The notes under the pieces are model-generated. The model was not told where the DNA came from. It saw only the letters and a program-made list of their open reading frames with translations, and did not search any database. Shown in pieces: positions 8,291 through 16,423 of a stretch of DNA of 39,425 nt; position 1 is the first letter of the stretch, and each line of letters starts with the position of its first letter. The stretch is from Campylobacteraceae bacterium (GTDB lineage: Bacteria; Campylobacterota; Campylobacteria; Campylobacterales; Sulfurovaceae): NCBI GenBank assembly GCA_027038275.1, contig JALVXC010000103.1, positions 1 to 39,425 on the forward strand, read 5' to 3'. Made by a program: the position numbers and the translations under genes.

Positions 8291-8296
8291 ATTATA
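8291..8296 (-). promoter_or_regulatory. -10 box of cysS
   Basis: Minus-strand TTTTAGCTATAATCAC contains TATAAT 31 nt before the cysS ATG. It is back to back with the promoter of the DUF465 gene. Confidence 0.55.
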
Positions 8297-8373
8297 GCTA
8301 AAAGGGTTTGAAAGATAAACCTATTGTTAGTTTTAGAACAGAAGATGTTAAGGGAAAAATTTCTATTTTAGAT

Positions 8374-8379
8374 TATAAT
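8374..8379 (+). promoter_or_regulatory. -10 box of the DUF465 gene
   Basis: TTAGATTATAATAATAG holds a perfect TATAAT about 58 nt before the ATG at 8438. No clear -35 is visible. Confidence 0.45.
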
Positions 8380-8437
8380 AATAGCATGAGTTTGATAAGT
8401 AAACTCAAAATTATTATTAAAATTTAAAGGATACATA

Positions 8438-8665
8438 ATGTTAGCAGAATATAGAGATGAGATTTCAGAATTAAAGCAGAGTAATGCACATTTTGCTAGA
8501 ATTTTCAATAAACATAATGAGTTAGATGAGAAAATAAAAGATGCAGAGCATGGGCGTGTTGGTATGAGTGACATGAAGATTGAAACTATGAAAAAAGAGA
8601 AATTGCTTTTAAAAGATGAGATGTATAAGATGGTTTTAGAGTTTAAAAAGGAACTTGCAAAATAA
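8438..8665 (+). CDS. DUF465 / YdcH-family small protein
   Basis: The 75-aa, highly charged, all-helical protein matches the DUF465 (YdcH) family. It has a leading LAEYRDEISELKQSNAHFARIFNKHNELDEKI and the characteristic late segment MKKEKLLLKDEMYKMVLEF, usually written as KKEKLxLKDEI. It probably forms a helical hairpin; the function is unknown, although such proteins are widespread. AAAGGA seven bases before the ATG sets the start. A longer antisense frame over the same DNA is a shadow. A hairpin terminator follows immediately. Confidence 0.82.
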   Translation: MLAEYRDEISELKQSNAHFARIFNKHNELDEKIKDAEHGRVGMSDMKIETMKKEKLLLKDEMYKMVLEFKKELAK

Positions 8666-8673
8666 AAATTATC

Positions 8674-8697
8674 AAGTGGAGGCAATATCCTCCACTT
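8674..8697 (-). terminator. hairpin terminator between convergent genes
   Basis: AAGTGGAGG (8674-8682) and CCTCCACTT (8689-8697) form a perfect 9-bp stem with a 6-nt loop. On the minus strand the stem is followed by GATAATTTTTATTTTG, so it should end transcription of the LysM gene. It may also serve the DUF465 gene. Confidence 0.7.
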
Positions 8698-8706
8698 AAA
8701 CATAGA

Positions 8707-9381
8707 TTAGTCTAAAGGAATTCTCAAGTGACTACCAATAGTAATTTGTAGATTAGAAGGAATCTTATCTTTGTTTGCCTTGTAGATTCTGTAGTAGAGC
8801 CTATTGTTCCCATAATAAGCTTGTGCATAGGTAGAGAGAGACTCATTATTTTGTACCTCTACAATGACCTCTGTATCGGTTCTTGAAATCTCTTTAATAG
8901 GTTTTCTAATACGAGTAGCACTACTTTTTGGTGATTTTCTCTTTTGAATATTTTTAATTCCTTTTTTGAGAAGAGTAACTTTTTGGTGTCCCTTCTTCTC
9001 TGTAAGTACTTTAACTAAACTCTTTAACTCTTTAATTGTTTCACGGTTCTCTTTTTGTTCCTGTTTAAGTTGTTCAAGCTCTTGTATAACTTCAAGAAGT
9101 TGCTCTTTTATATCTTTGCTTTTCTCTTTATCCTCTATATCTTCGTCACTAATTTGAGAAGAGCTAGGAAGTTTATCTAAAATGACATCTTTTGGCTTTT
9201 TGGCACAACTCTCCTCTTTTTTTAGACTAAAATCTGTACACCCCATAATCTTGTCTTCTTTTTGAAAGAGAGCCGACTTGTGTGACTCATCTACGATTTT
9301 AATCTCTAGGTCATCATCTGCAAAACAGTTTCCCCCTAATGCGAAGAGAAGTAGTGTTGTTGACGCGATAATTTTCTTCAT
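8707..9381 (-). CDS. periplasmic coiled-coil protein with C-terminal LysM-like domain
   Basis: The 224-aa protein has a signal peptide (to about residue 21, ...GGNCFADDD). A charged central region with a predicted coiled coil (about 88-130: [20 protein letters not shown]) and a basic linker (about 135-165) follow. The last 50 residues resemble Lys[32 protein letters not shown] then IGSHLRIP. LysM modules bind peptidoglycan, so it is probably a cell-wall-associated protein. The exact role is unknown. It has AAGGAG before the ATG and a minus-strand TATACT (9419-9414), and it is divergent from gatA. Confidence 0.72.
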   Translation of the reverse strand: MKKIIASTTLLLFALGGNCFADDDLEIKIVDESHKSALFQKEDKIMGCTDFSLKKEESCAKKPKDVILDKLPSSSQISDEDIEDKEKSKDIKEQLLEVIQELEQLKQEQKENRETIKELKSLVKVLTEKKGHQKVTLLKKGIKNIQKRKSPKSSATRIRKPIKEISRTDTEVIVEVQNNESLSTYAQAYYGNNRLYYRIYKANKDKIPSNLQITIGSHLRIPLD

Positions 9382-9413
9382 TTTGTCTCCTTGTAAGTAG
9401 TTATTATATTAAC

Positions 9414-9443
9414 AGTATAGCATTATTAACTTTTGGCTATAAT
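9414..9443. promoter_or_regulatory. divergent promoters for the LysM gene and gatA
   Basis: On the minus strand TATACT (9419-9414) serves the LysM-like gene. On the plus strand GGCTATAATCAC contains TATAAT (9438-9443), 40 nt before the gatA GTG. The two -10 boxes are 18 nt apart, so RNA polymerase binding could be mutually exclusive. Confidence 0.5.
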
Positions 9444-9482
9444 CACGCAAAAAATTTTATTGATAAAATTGTAGGAAAAATA

Positions 9483-10823
9483 GTGATTACATTAAAAGAA
9501 GCATTAACAAAGAACAGAGAAGAACTAGAATTGCTTAAAAGTGAGATGGAGACTAAAGCAAAAGAGGGAGACTTAAATGCTTATATAGATTTTGCTTCAG
9601 CAGGAGAGGGTGTTCCCATTTTGATTAAAGATAATATTCAAGTTAAAGGTTGGTCAGTTACTTCTGGTTCTGAGATTTTACAAGGTTATGTAGCTCCTTA
9701 CAGTGCAACAGTTATTGAAAATCTACAGGCTAAAGGTTTCTCTGCTTTTGGTCGAGCAAATATGGACGAGTTTGCAATGGGGTCAACTACTGAAAGCTCT
9801 TTTTATGGGGTTACTAAAAATCCTTATGGAGAGAATCGCGTCCCTGGAGGAAGTTCAGGTGGTTCAGCTGCTGCTGTTGCAGGAGGTATTGCTATTGCTG
9901 CACTTGGAAGTGATACAGGTGGGTCTATTCGTCAACCTGCTGCCTATTGTGGTTGTGTTGGTATGAAGCCAACCTATGGAAGAGTAAGCCGTTTTGGTTT
10001 AGCCTCTTATGCTTCATCGCTTGACCAAATTGGACCAATTACTCAAAATGTTGAAGATGCAGCAATTTTGTATGATGCTATTGCCTCTTATGATACTAAA
10101 GATTCTACAAGTTCAGATTTGCCTTTAGAGAGTGTTGTTGAGAAGTTAGATGCCAATAGAAAGTTGACTATTGCTGTTGTTGACAACTATATTGCAGAGG
10201 CTTCATATGAGATTCAAGAGGCGTATGCTAACAGTGTAAAACTACTTGAAGAGGCAGGTCATACCGTTGTTCATAAAACTATGACAAATACTAAGTATGA
10301 CATCGCCACCTATTATATTGTAGCTACAGCAGAAGCAGCAACTAACTTGGCACGTTATGATGGTATTCGTTATGGTAAACGTATTGAGGGGGTAAATCTT
10401 GAAGAGACCTATAGAAATACAAGAGCTCAATTTGGTGATGAAGTAAAACGAAGAGTTATGCTTGGAAACTTTGTACTCTCAGCAGGTTATTACGATGCCT
10501 ACTATGTCAAAGCTCAAAAGGTAAGACACCTTATTACAGATGAGTTCAATAAGATTTTTGATGAGGCAGATTTGATTTTGTCTCCTGTTGCACCAACAGT
10601 TGCACCAAAGATTGGTTCAACCCATGACCCACTAGAGATGTATAAGAGCGATATGTATACTATTGGAGTAAATTTAGCAGGTCTACCTGCTATCTCTTTG
10701 CCTGTTGCAAAAAATAGTGAAGGAATGCCAATAGGTCTACAGCTTATTGGAAAAGCGTTTAATGAACAAGCTGTGTTTGATGGGGCGTTAAGCCTTGAGA
10801 GAGCCGTTAATTACATAAAGTAA
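9483..10823 (+). CDS. gatA: aspartyl/glutamyl-tRNA amidotransferase subunit A
   Basis: GatA releases ammonia from glutamine and, with GatB and GatC, converts misacylated Glu-tRNA-Gln (and Asp-tRNA-Asn) to the correct amidated forms. The amidase catalytic triad is intact: K49 (PILIKDN), S124 ([12 protein letters not shown]) and S148 ([13 protein letters not shown]), with family spacing. The length of 446 aa is slightly short for the family (about 480) because the N-terminus is compact. Translation starts at a GTG, with AGGA six bases upstream. gatB and gatC are not in the window. It is followed after 15 nt by guaB, and the two are likely one transcript. Confidence 0.96.
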   Translation: MITLKEALTKNREELELLKSEMETKAKEGDLNAYIDFASAGEGVPILIKDNIQVKGWSVTSGSEILQGYVAPYSATVIENLQAKGFSAFGRANMDEFAMGSTTESSFYGVTKNPYGENRVPGGSSGGSAAAVAGGIAIAALGSDTGGSIRQPAAYCGCVGMKPTYGRVSRFGLASYASSLDQIGPITQNVEDAAILYDAIASYDTKDSTSSDLPLESVVEKLDANRKLTIAVVDNYIAEASYEIQEAYANSVKLLEEAGHTVVHKTMTNTKYDIATYYIVATAEAATNLARYDGIRYGKRIEGVNLEETYRNTRAQFGDEVKRRVMLGNFVLSAGYYDAYYVKAQKVRHLITDEFNKIFDEADLILSPVAPTVAPKIGSTHDPLEMYKSDMYTIGVNLAGLPAISLPVAKNSEGMPIGLQLIGKAFNEQAVFDGALSLERAVNYIK

Positions 10824-10838
10824 AGGAAAAGATTACAC

Positions 10839-12284
10839 ATGAACATAAAGAAAAAAGCATTTACATTTGAAGATTTGTTGTTAGTTCCTCAACACTCAAC
10901 CGTTCTTCCAAAAGAGGTGTGCATAAAAACCAATTTGACCAAACGTGTAACTTTAAACACACCACTTGTCTCAGCAGCGATGGATACAGTAACTGAGTAT
11001 AGAGCAGCGATTGCTATGGCTCACTTGGGTGGTATTGGGATTATTCATAAAAATATGGACGTTGAAACACAAGCTAAACAGGTATCTAAAGTTAAGAAGT
11101 CAGAGAGTGGGATAATTATTGACCCTATATTTATCTCTCCTGAAAAAACAGTGGCAGATGCAGATGCCCTAATGGCTGAATATAAAATTTCAGGTGTGCC
11201 TGTGGTTGACCCTGATATGACTCTTTTAGGGATTATTACTAATCGTGATATGCGTTTTATTAGAGATATGTCGGCTAAGATTGAAGATGTTATGACAAAA
11301 ATGCCACTTATAACAGCTAAGGCAGGTACAACACTTGAAGAGGCAGAGAAAATTTTACAAGAGCATAAAATAGAAAAACTTCCTATTGTCGATAGTGAAA
11401 ATAGGCTTCAAGGGCTTATTACTATTAAAGATATTGAGAAGAAAGAGCAGTACCCAAATGCAAACAAAGATGAGCATGGACGACTTAGAGTTGGTGCAGC
11501 CATTGGTGTGGGGCAACTTGACCGTGCAGAGGCATTGGTAAAAGCAGGAGTTGATGTAATTGTTCTTGACTCTGCTCATGGTCACTCACAAGGAATTATA
11601 GATACACTCAAAGAGATAAAAGCTAATCTGGATGTTGATGTTATTGCAGGAAATATTGCAAGTGGAGTAGCGGCAAAAGATTTGATTGAAGCTGGAGCAG
11701 ATGCTGTTAAAGTTGGAATTGGACCTGGGTCTATCTGTACTACTAGAATTGTAACAGGTGTTGGTGTTCCACAAATATCTGCTATTGATGAGGTAGCACA
11801 AGTTGCTAATCCACTTGGTGTTCCTGTTATTGCCGATGGGGGTATTCGATTCTCTGGCGATGTGGCTAAAGCTTTAGCAGTAGGAGCTAGTTCTGTTATG
11901 CTTGGTTCAGCCTTAGCAGGTACATATGAAGCTCCTGGAGAGATGATTTTGTTTAATGGACGACAGTTTAAAGAGTATCGTGGTATGGGAAGTATTGGTG
12001 CTATGACCAAAGGGAGTACCGACCGTTATTTTCAAGAGGGAACAGCGTCTGATAAGCTAGTTCCAGAGGGGATTGAGGGGCGTGTACCTTACCGTGGTAA
12101 GATTGCATCTGTAGTTCATCAAATGGTAGGTGGTCTTCGTGCATCTATGGGCTATTGTGGTTCTAAAGATATTAAGACATTTTGGGAAAAAGCAGAGTTT
12201 GTTGAGATTACCTCAGCAGGTCTTTCAGAGTCTCATGTGCATGATGTGACTATTACTAAAGAGTCTCCTAACTATCACTCTTAG
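10839..12284 (+). CDS. guaB: inosine-5'-monophosphate dehydrogenase
   Basis: IMPDH oxidises IMP to XMP with NAD+, the committed step to guanine nucleotides. The barrel begins with [13 protein letters not shown]. Two CBS domains (about 95-200: [11 protein letters not shown]... through [14 protein letters not shown]) are inserted. The catalytic cysteine is C300 in [17 protein letters not shown], followed by the IMP-binding segment [10 protein letters not shown] and the mobile flap [10 protein letters not shown]. At 481 aa it is full length. It lies 15 nt after gatA and ends 4 nt before a hairpin shared with the convergent lipoprotein gene. Confidence 0.97.
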   Translation: MNIKKKAFTFEDLLLVPQHSTVLPKEVCIKTNLTKRVTLNTPLVSAAMDTVTEYRAAIAMAHLGGIGIIHKNMDVETQAKQVSKVKKSESGIIIDPIFISPEKTVADADALMAEYKISGVPVVDPDMTLLGIITNRDMRFIRDMSAKIEDVMTKMPLITAKAGTTLEEAEKILQEHKIEKLPIVDSENRLQGLITIKDIEKKEQYPNANKDEHGRLRVGAAIGVGQLDRAEALVKAGVDVIVLDSAHGHSQGIIDTLKEIKANLDVDVIAGNIASGVAAKDLIEAGADAVKVGIGPGSICTTRIVTGVGVPQISAIDEVAQVANPLGVPVIADGGIRFSGDVAKALAVGASSVMLGSALAGTYEAPGEMILFNGRQFKEYRGMGSIGAMTKGSTDRYFQEGTASDKLVPEGIEGRVPYRGKIASVVHQMVGGLRASMGYCGSKDIKTFWEKAEFVEITSAGLSESHVHDVTITKESPNYHS

Positions 12285-12287
12285 AAA

Positions 12288-12315
12288 AAGAGAGAAGGAG
12301 TACACCCTCTCTCTT
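12288..12315 (-). terminator. terminator between guaB and the lipoprotein gene
   Basis: AAGAGAGAAGG (12288-12298) pairs with CCCTCTCTCTT (12305-12315) apart from one mismatch, closing a 6-nt loop. On the minus strand the stem is followed by TTTTCTAAG, so it terminates the lipoprotein gene and probably blocks read-through both ways. Confidence 0.6.
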
Positions 12316-12690
12316 CTAAATTAAAATGGTCTCACCATAAAGAGACTCCTCTTGTTGCTCTTTAGATTTTTGAGCTGTAAAGGTTTTTTCAATCTTAAGA
12401 TACCAAGCACCATCATCTTTCTGCTCAAGAAAAATTTCGCTACCAACAGGTGCAACAGATAAGATAGTCTCTATCTCCTCTTTATACTCTCCATAGTCAG
12501 GAGTAGTAGAAGAGTCATTTATTGAGCTTACTGTTTGTGCATGTATTATCTTTTTAGATACTATAGTTACAGGTTGTTCTAAAGTTTCCACAGACTGAGC
12601 TGTTTTTACTGATTCTTTAGAACAGCCTAAAAATAGGTAAGCAGATAAGATAAAAAGCAAAATTTGCTTAGATTGCATGTGTGTTGTCAT
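12316..12690 (-). CDS. small lipoprotein of unknown function
   Basis: The 124-aa product has a lipoprotein signal peptide with lipobox LFLGC (cysteine at residue 23) followed by KES. After a flexible Ser/Thr/Val-rich linker there is a compact segment (EYKEEIETILSVAPVGSEIFLEQKDDGAWYLKIEKTF). No recognised domain is present. AAAGGAG five bases before the first ATG supports this start; a second ATG at codon 5 would also leave a functional signal. It is a single gene, convergent with guaB, and is probably anchored to the inner leaflet of the outer membrane. Confidence 0.65.
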   Translation of the reverse strand: MTTHMQSKQILLFILSAYLFLGCSKESVKTAQSVETLEQPVTIVSKKIIHAQTVSSINDSSTTPDYGEYKEEIETILSVAPVGSEIFLEQKDDGAWYLKIEKTFTAQKSKEQQEESLYGETILI

Positions 12691-12958
12691 GTGTACTCCT
12701 TTGTAGTTGTTATATTCTATTATGACATGAATATTACAAAATCACTAGAAAAATTAATTTTTTTTGAAAAAAAAATACTAAATGTTACATTAAAAATAAT
12801 TATCAAAACTTAATATAATAACAATAAATATTGATATATCTCACAGTAACAAAATAAAATATCACTCAATAAAAATTCTTCTAAATATTAACTTTAATAC
12901 AATTATATGTAATCTAAATCAAGTTATAATCTCTTAAAAATATTTAAAGGATAATTTG
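12691..12958. promoter_or_regulatory. AT-rich intergenic control region before the tetraheme cytochrome
   Basis: This 268-bp gap is very AT-rich and has no credible gene. A plus-strand TATAAT lies at 12925-12930 (AAATCAAGTTATAATCTC), 29 nt before the cytochrome ATG. Further upstream, TTGATATATCTCAC (12831-12844) has one perfect FNR-type half and a poor second half. It is not convincing alone, although haem-protein genes are often under such control. Confidence 0.4.
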
Positions 12959-13420
12959 ATGAAAAATTTTTTATTAGCTATAGCAATACTATTTATCTCC
13001 AATATAAGTTTGAGTGCATGTGAGGGTGATTGTGTAATGTGTCACCCTAAATTGATTAAAAAAGATGGTAAAATGGACAAAGACCATGCTATTTTAGTTA
13101 CTTGTAAAACTTGTCATACCCAAGAAGAGATGGAAAAGATAGATATGGGTTCAGGTTGTGGTCAAGATTGTTGGGATTGTCATGATATTAAAAAAGTAAC
13201 AGCTTCAAAAGTAAAAGAGCATAATAATCTACAAAAATGTATTGATTGTCACGTAACATTAGATAAAAATATGTTTGGAGGAGCAACAGGAACAGCTTTT
13301 TCTAATTTAGGAACATTAGATGATTTAGTTAATGATAGCTCTAGTGAATCAGCTGATATAAATGAGTCTAAAGTTGTTGATGAAATAAATAAGACAGCAG
13401 ATAATTTAAAAAAAAAGTAG
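12959..13420 (+). CDS. periplasmic tetraheme c-type cytochrome
   Basis: The 153-aa protein has a signal peptide (about 1-20) and four haem c motifs: CVMCH (25-29), CKTCH (49-53), CWDCH (71-75) and CIDCH (94-98). The motifs form two copies of the same unit: a cysteine four residues before a CxxCH (C21, C67), then a lone histidine (H43, H88), then five residues and a second CxxCH. This looks like an internal duplication of a diheme module. The last 50 residues are Ser/Asp-rich and carry no haem. It is probably an electron carrier; the partner is unknown. The start is the ATG at 12959 with AAGGA seven bases upstream; a TTG one codon earlier is rejected. It has its own promoter and no operon neighbours. 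Confidence 0.85.
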   Translation: MKNFLLAIAILFISNISLSACEGDCVMCHPKLIKKDGKMDKDHAILVTCKTCHTQEEMEKIDMGSGCGQDCWDCHDIKKVTASKVKEHNNLQKCIDCHVTLDKNMFGGATGTAFSNLGTLDDLVNDSSSESADINESKVVDEINKTADNLKKK

Positions 13421-13457
13421 ATAATAATAAAGATAGAGTTGGAATTTGGGAAAAAAT

Positions 13458-13475
13458 TTCACAATTTTTTGTGAA
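13458..13475 (+). terminator. weak terminator after the tetraheme cytochrome
   Basis: TTCACAA (13458-13464) and TTGTGAA (13469-13475) form a 7-bp stem with a TTTT loop, in AT-rich DNA 38 nt after the stop. There is no long T run afterwards. Confidence 0.35.
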
Positions 13476-13566
13476 TATTTGGAAAAGTATAGTCAATATT
13501 TTTACTTAAAATTCCATTCTAGCTCCTTTCCTAATATCTTTAAAAGTAAATTAAAACAGTTTTGGG

Positions 13567-13572
13567 TATAAT
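13567..13572 (+). promoter_or_regulatory. -10 box of rplU
   Basis: TTTTGGGTATAATCTC contains TATAAT, giving a predicted start near 13579 and a leader of about 58 nt. Confidence 0.6.
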
Positions 13573-13593
13573 CTCAAACTTTTTAAAAGCAGG

Positions 13594-13627
13594 GGGGTCT
13601 ATGACCTCTCATTAACAATATTAATGA
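13594..13627 (+). promoter_or_regulatory. structured leader of the L21-L27 operon
   Basis: Two adjoining hairpins occupy the leader. GGGGTC (13594-13599) pairs with GACCTC (13603-13608) over a 3-nt loop. TCATTAA (13609-13615) pairs with TTAATGA (13621-13627) over a 5-nt loop. The second ends just before the AAGGG ribosome site. Ribosomal protein leaders often bind their own product, so autoregulation by L21 is possible but unproven. Confidence 0.45.
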
Positions 13628-13637
13628 AGGGTTTGCA

Positions 13638-13943
13638 ATGTACGCAATCATTAAAGCAAGTGGTCAACAATTCAAAGTTCAAGAGGGTGATATTATCTGT
13701 TTTGACAAAATGAGTCTTGAACCAAAAGCAGCAGTAGAATTTAAAGAAGTTCTTGCATTGGATAATGGTGAATTAACTGTCGGTGCTCCTTTTGTAGAGG
13801 GTGCAGTGGTTAAAGGTGAGGTGATTAACGAAGGTAGAGACAAAAAAGTTATCATCTATAAAAAAAGAAGAAGAAAAGATTCAAAACTTAAAAGAGGTTT
13901 CAGAAGAGACTTCACAAGAGTTAGAATTACATCTATAGCATAA
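13638..13943 (+). CDS. rplU: 50S ribosomal protein L21
   Basis: The 101-aa protein matches bacterial L21 from end to end: [18 protein letters not shown] at the start, the core [15 protein letters not shown], and the C-terminal rRNA-binding signature [23 protein letters not shown]. It sits on domain structures of 23S rRNA in the large subunit. The ATG has AAGGG seven bases upstream. rpmA follows after 15 nt, the usual rplU-rpmA pair. Confidence 0.98.
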   Translation: MYAIIKASGQQFKVQEGDIICFDKMSLEPKAAVEFKEVLALDNGELTVGAPFVEGAVVKGEVINEGRDKKVIIYKKRRRKDSKLKRGFRRDFTRVRITSIA

Positions 13944-13958
13944 GAAAAGGAGCAGAAT

Positions 13959-14213
13959 ATGGCACACAAGAAAGGTCAAGGTTCTACACAAAATAATCGT
14001 GATTCAGCTGGTCGTAGACTAGGTGTTAAAAAATATGGTGGGGAAGCAGTAATCCCTGGTAATATTATTATTAGACAAAGAGGAACTAAGGTTCACGCTG
14101 GTACAGGTGTTGGTATGGGTAAAGACCACACTATCTATGCAACTGTTGAGGGTGTTGTTGAGTTTAGTAATGTTTCTCGTGGTAAAAAGAGAGTTTCTGT
14201 AGTACCTGCATAA
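13959..14213 (+). CDS. rpmA: 50S ribosomal protein L27
   Basis: The 84-aa protein begins [29 protein letters not shown], the flexible N-terminal tail of L27 that reaches the peptidyl-transferase centre. It continues with [24 protein letters not shown]. There is no N-terminal cleavage extension of the Firmicutes type. An AAAAGGAG site precedes the ATG. A strong terminator follows 11 nt after the stop, so the operon is just rplU-rpmA. Confidence 0.98.
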   Translation: MAHKKGQGSTQNNRDSAGRRLGVKKYGGEAVIPGNIIIRQRGTKVHAGTGVGMGKDHTIYATVEGVVEFSNVSRGKKRVSVVPA

Positions 14214-14224
14214 TATTTTAATAG

Positions 14225-14262
14225 TGTCACACACTATATTTAGTTTTGATGTGTGACATTTT
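14225..14262 (+). terminator. Rho-independent terminator of rplU-rpmA
   Basis: TGTCACACA (14225-14233) and TGTGTGACA (14250-14258) form a perfect 9-bp stem with a 16-nt loop, directly followed by TTTTCTCC. Confidence 0.8.
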
Positions 14263-14301
14263 CTCCTTTACAATTTAAATAAAAAAGTTAATTATAAGAT
14301 A

Positions 14302-14778
14302 TTATGACATATTATGCTTTATTTCTTCCCATTTCTCTTTTTCTCTTGATATATCAAGTAAGGCATAAAGATTTTTTTCTTCATATTGAATACGTTCAAT
14401 AAGGACTTCTACTAATTCATTAAATCTTTGAAAAAACTCATCATCTAATATAGCATCTTTTCGTGTATATTTAGTTAAGAAAGACATTAATTCAGGTTTT
14501 ATATCTCTAAAAGTATCAATAAAATTTTCAATAGCAACTTTTCTATCAGGTAAAATACGTTGCTCTCCATTTAAAAACTTATAGAATTTAAGGTCTTCAC
14601 TTATAATATGGTCAATAGCTAGATTATTCAATAAAATTAGATTCTTTTTAGCTTTTTTACGATGGTTTTTTGAGTATTCAGCCACAACCTTATGAGCCAA
14701 TAGTATAATCTTTTCATGCTCTTTTTTCCATTTTCTTACAATTCTTTGGTTTTTAGATAAAAATAATGATGAGAACAT
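14302..14778 (-). CDS. hemerythrin-like four-helix protein
   Basis: The 158-aa, all-helical protein resembles HHE/hemerythrin-domain proteins. Possible metal ligands are H21 (KKEHEKI), H29, the H57-x3-E61 pair (AIDHIISEDLKFY) and E133/E134 in helix four (RIQYEEKNLYALL). The helix-three histidine and the histidine before EE in helix four of typical members are missing. It could therefore bind a diiron site with altered ligands, or have lost it. Roles in O2 or NO sensing or iron repair are known for the family, but none can be assigned. AAGGA precedes the ATG. It lies 94 nt downstream of the AsmA-like gene on the same strand. Confidence 0.6.
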   Translation of the reverse strand: MFSSLFLSKNQRIVRKWKKEHEKIILLAHKVVAEYSKNHRKKAKKNLILLNNLAIDHIISEDLKFYKFLNGEQRILPDRKVAIENFIDTFRDIKPELMSFLTKYTRKDAILDDEFFQRFNELVEVLIERIQYEEKNLYALLDISREKEKWEEIKHNMS

Positions 14779-14872
14779 TTTTTATCCTTTTTTTAATTAA
14801 TTTTAACTAATTATAACATCAAAATTGGATTTATTTCTTTAATTTAAACTCAAAATTTAACAATTTTGCTTA

Positions 14873-16387
14873 CTATTTAAATAAATTATCTAGCATATTT
14901 TTAATTACTTCAGTCTCTTTCTTACCAATTCCTAACTCTTCTAAACGTTCAGTACCTATTTCATCTTTAACTCTGTCAAGAATACGCTCTTTAATAAATT
15001 GAGAACCATCAATAGTTACTTTTGGTTTTGAGATATTGCCTTTAATTTTTCCAGAAATATCTTTGTTTTCGACTATCAATTTATAGTTAGCATTAATAGT
15101 ATTTGTCTTTTTATTAATTTGCCCACTTGGGATAGATATATGAACTGTTCTACTCTTTGCATTAAAATCAAAATCAATTAGAGCCTTATTTAGTTTAGCA
15201 TTAAAGTATGTTTCATTATAACGCTCTTTAGTTAAGTCAACACCCCTTATCTGTTTTACCAAGTCAGTTAAGCTGTTAGGTAGAAGTTGAGCTTTGTTTA
15301 GTTGAGAGTGAACCTCTCCTTGCTCTTTTTCTAAGTTGTAGTCAACTTTACCTACAATATAAGCTTTAAAAATTTGAGGATAAGCTAGGGTATACATAAG
15401 CTTTTGTACTGAAACATCTTTAATAGTCGAAGTAAGTTGTTTATTTTGGAGTGTAAAGTTAATTACACCATCAAAACTAGTAGTTTTTCCTTGTAAATAG
15501 AGCTTTTTATCTGCTTTAATATTTCCATCTATGGTCATTTTACCTTGTAATTTTTTACCTACTAATCTATTAAGTTTAGATAGTTCTGGAATAAATAGAT
15601 TATATTTTGCAAATAGTTCCTTTTTTTTTAAGTTGTAGTGAGCATTACTTAGTTTAAGAGTTGATAGATTAGAGTTGATATTTGCATTAAACTTTACTAA
15701 ATCTGCTTGTATTGTTGAGTCAACCTTAGCTGTAATGGTGGTATTTTTAGGGAGATTGAGTTTATACTCTTTGTTAAAAACTTTTTCATTGAGTTTTGTA
15801 CTATGTAAAACAAGGTATGCTCTACCTTTTGTCTGTTTACCCTCTAAAGTTGGAATCTCCACATCTACATCTATTTTACCTTTGGCATAAGCTGGTTGTG
15901 CTGTGAGTAAAAGAAGTTGAGCTATGTCAGCTCTTATGAAATGTATTTTTATATTTTTAACTAATTCATCTTCTACCTTAAGGGTATAGTTGAGATTAGA
16001 GTCAAAGGCAAGACCCTCTCCTGTTACATCTAAATTATTGAAAAGACCTTTAACTGTTCCATTAACATCTATCTTATTGTCAAAAGAGAACTCTTTACTT
16101 TTAAAACCATCCGATTTTAGATTATACTCTAGGTTAAGAGTTTTATCTAAAAGGTTATAGTCTCCATAAGTATTTAGTGTACTAAGTCTATTAATTTTAG
16201 CTGTGAGTTCAATATAGTTATAATCAATTTTAAGGTGTTCTACCTCAACCTTTACTCTCTTTTTTGCTTTTGACTCCAAATAGGTAGAGAGATATGGTTT
16301 TAGATACTCATTTCCTTTGTCATTAAAAATTAAAAATAGAGAAAAAATAACTACTAAAGAGATAAAAAGAGATAAAATCTTTTTCAT
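14873..16387 (-). CDS. AsmA-like envelope protein
   Basis: The 504-aa protein has one N-terminal membrane anchor (about 3-22), then a long series of amphipathic beta strands rich in Asn, Lys and Leu (for example NGTVKGLFNNLDVTGEG, GKMTIDGNIKADKKLYLQGKT). The C-terminus reads ...ISGKIKGNISKPKVTIDGSQFIKERILDRVKDEIG, which resembles the end of AsmA/TamB-type proteins that bridge the periplasm and may carry phospholipid. The match is of type, not of close sequence, so the function is inferred. AAGGA precedes the ATG. It starts 36 nt after the porin gene and is probably co-transcribed with it, which suits an outer-membrane biogenesis theme. Confidence 0.65.
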   Translation of the reverse strand: MKKILSLFISLVVIFSLFLIFNDKGNEYLKPYLSTYLESKAKKRVKVEVEHLKIDYNYIELTAKINRLSTLNTYGDYNLLDKTLNLEYNLKSDGFKSKEFSFDNKIDVNGTVKGLFNNLDVTGEGLAFDSNLNYTLKVEDELVKNIKIHFIRADIAQLLLLTAQPAYAKGKIDVDVEIPTLEGKQTKGRAYLVLHSTKLNEKVFNKEYKLNLPKNTTITAKVDSTIQADLVKFNANINSNLSTLKLSNAHYNLKKKELFAKYNLFIPELSKLNRLVGKKLQGKMTIDGNIKADKKLYLQGKTTSFDGVINFTLQNKQLTSTIKDVSVQKLMYTLAYPQIFKAYIVGKVDYNLEKEQGEVHSQLNKAQLLPNSLTDLVKQIRGVDLTKERYNETYFNAKLNKALIDFDFNAKSRTVHISIPSGQINKKTNTINANYKLIVENKDISGKIKGNISKPKVTIDGSQFIKERILDRVKDEIGTERLEELGIGKKETEVIKNMLDNLFK

Positions 16388-16423
16388 AAAAAATCCTTTT
16401 TTCGCATAATAGCCAATCTAGTA

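Noticed and set aside
8368-8703. Minus-strand frame of 111 codons opposite the DUF465 gene
   Set aside because: It is the antisense shadow of a recognised family protein and covers its terminator and promoter.
11582-12010. 142-codon minus-strand frame inside guaB
   Set aside because: It lies opposite the conserved catalytic core of IMPDH, and its composition (Pro/Ala/Thr/Ile) is typical of an antisense shadow.
12831-12844. FNR-type operator before the tetraheme cytochrome
   Set aside because: Only one half matches (TTGAT); the other half reads CTCAC, and its distance from the -10 box is not standard.
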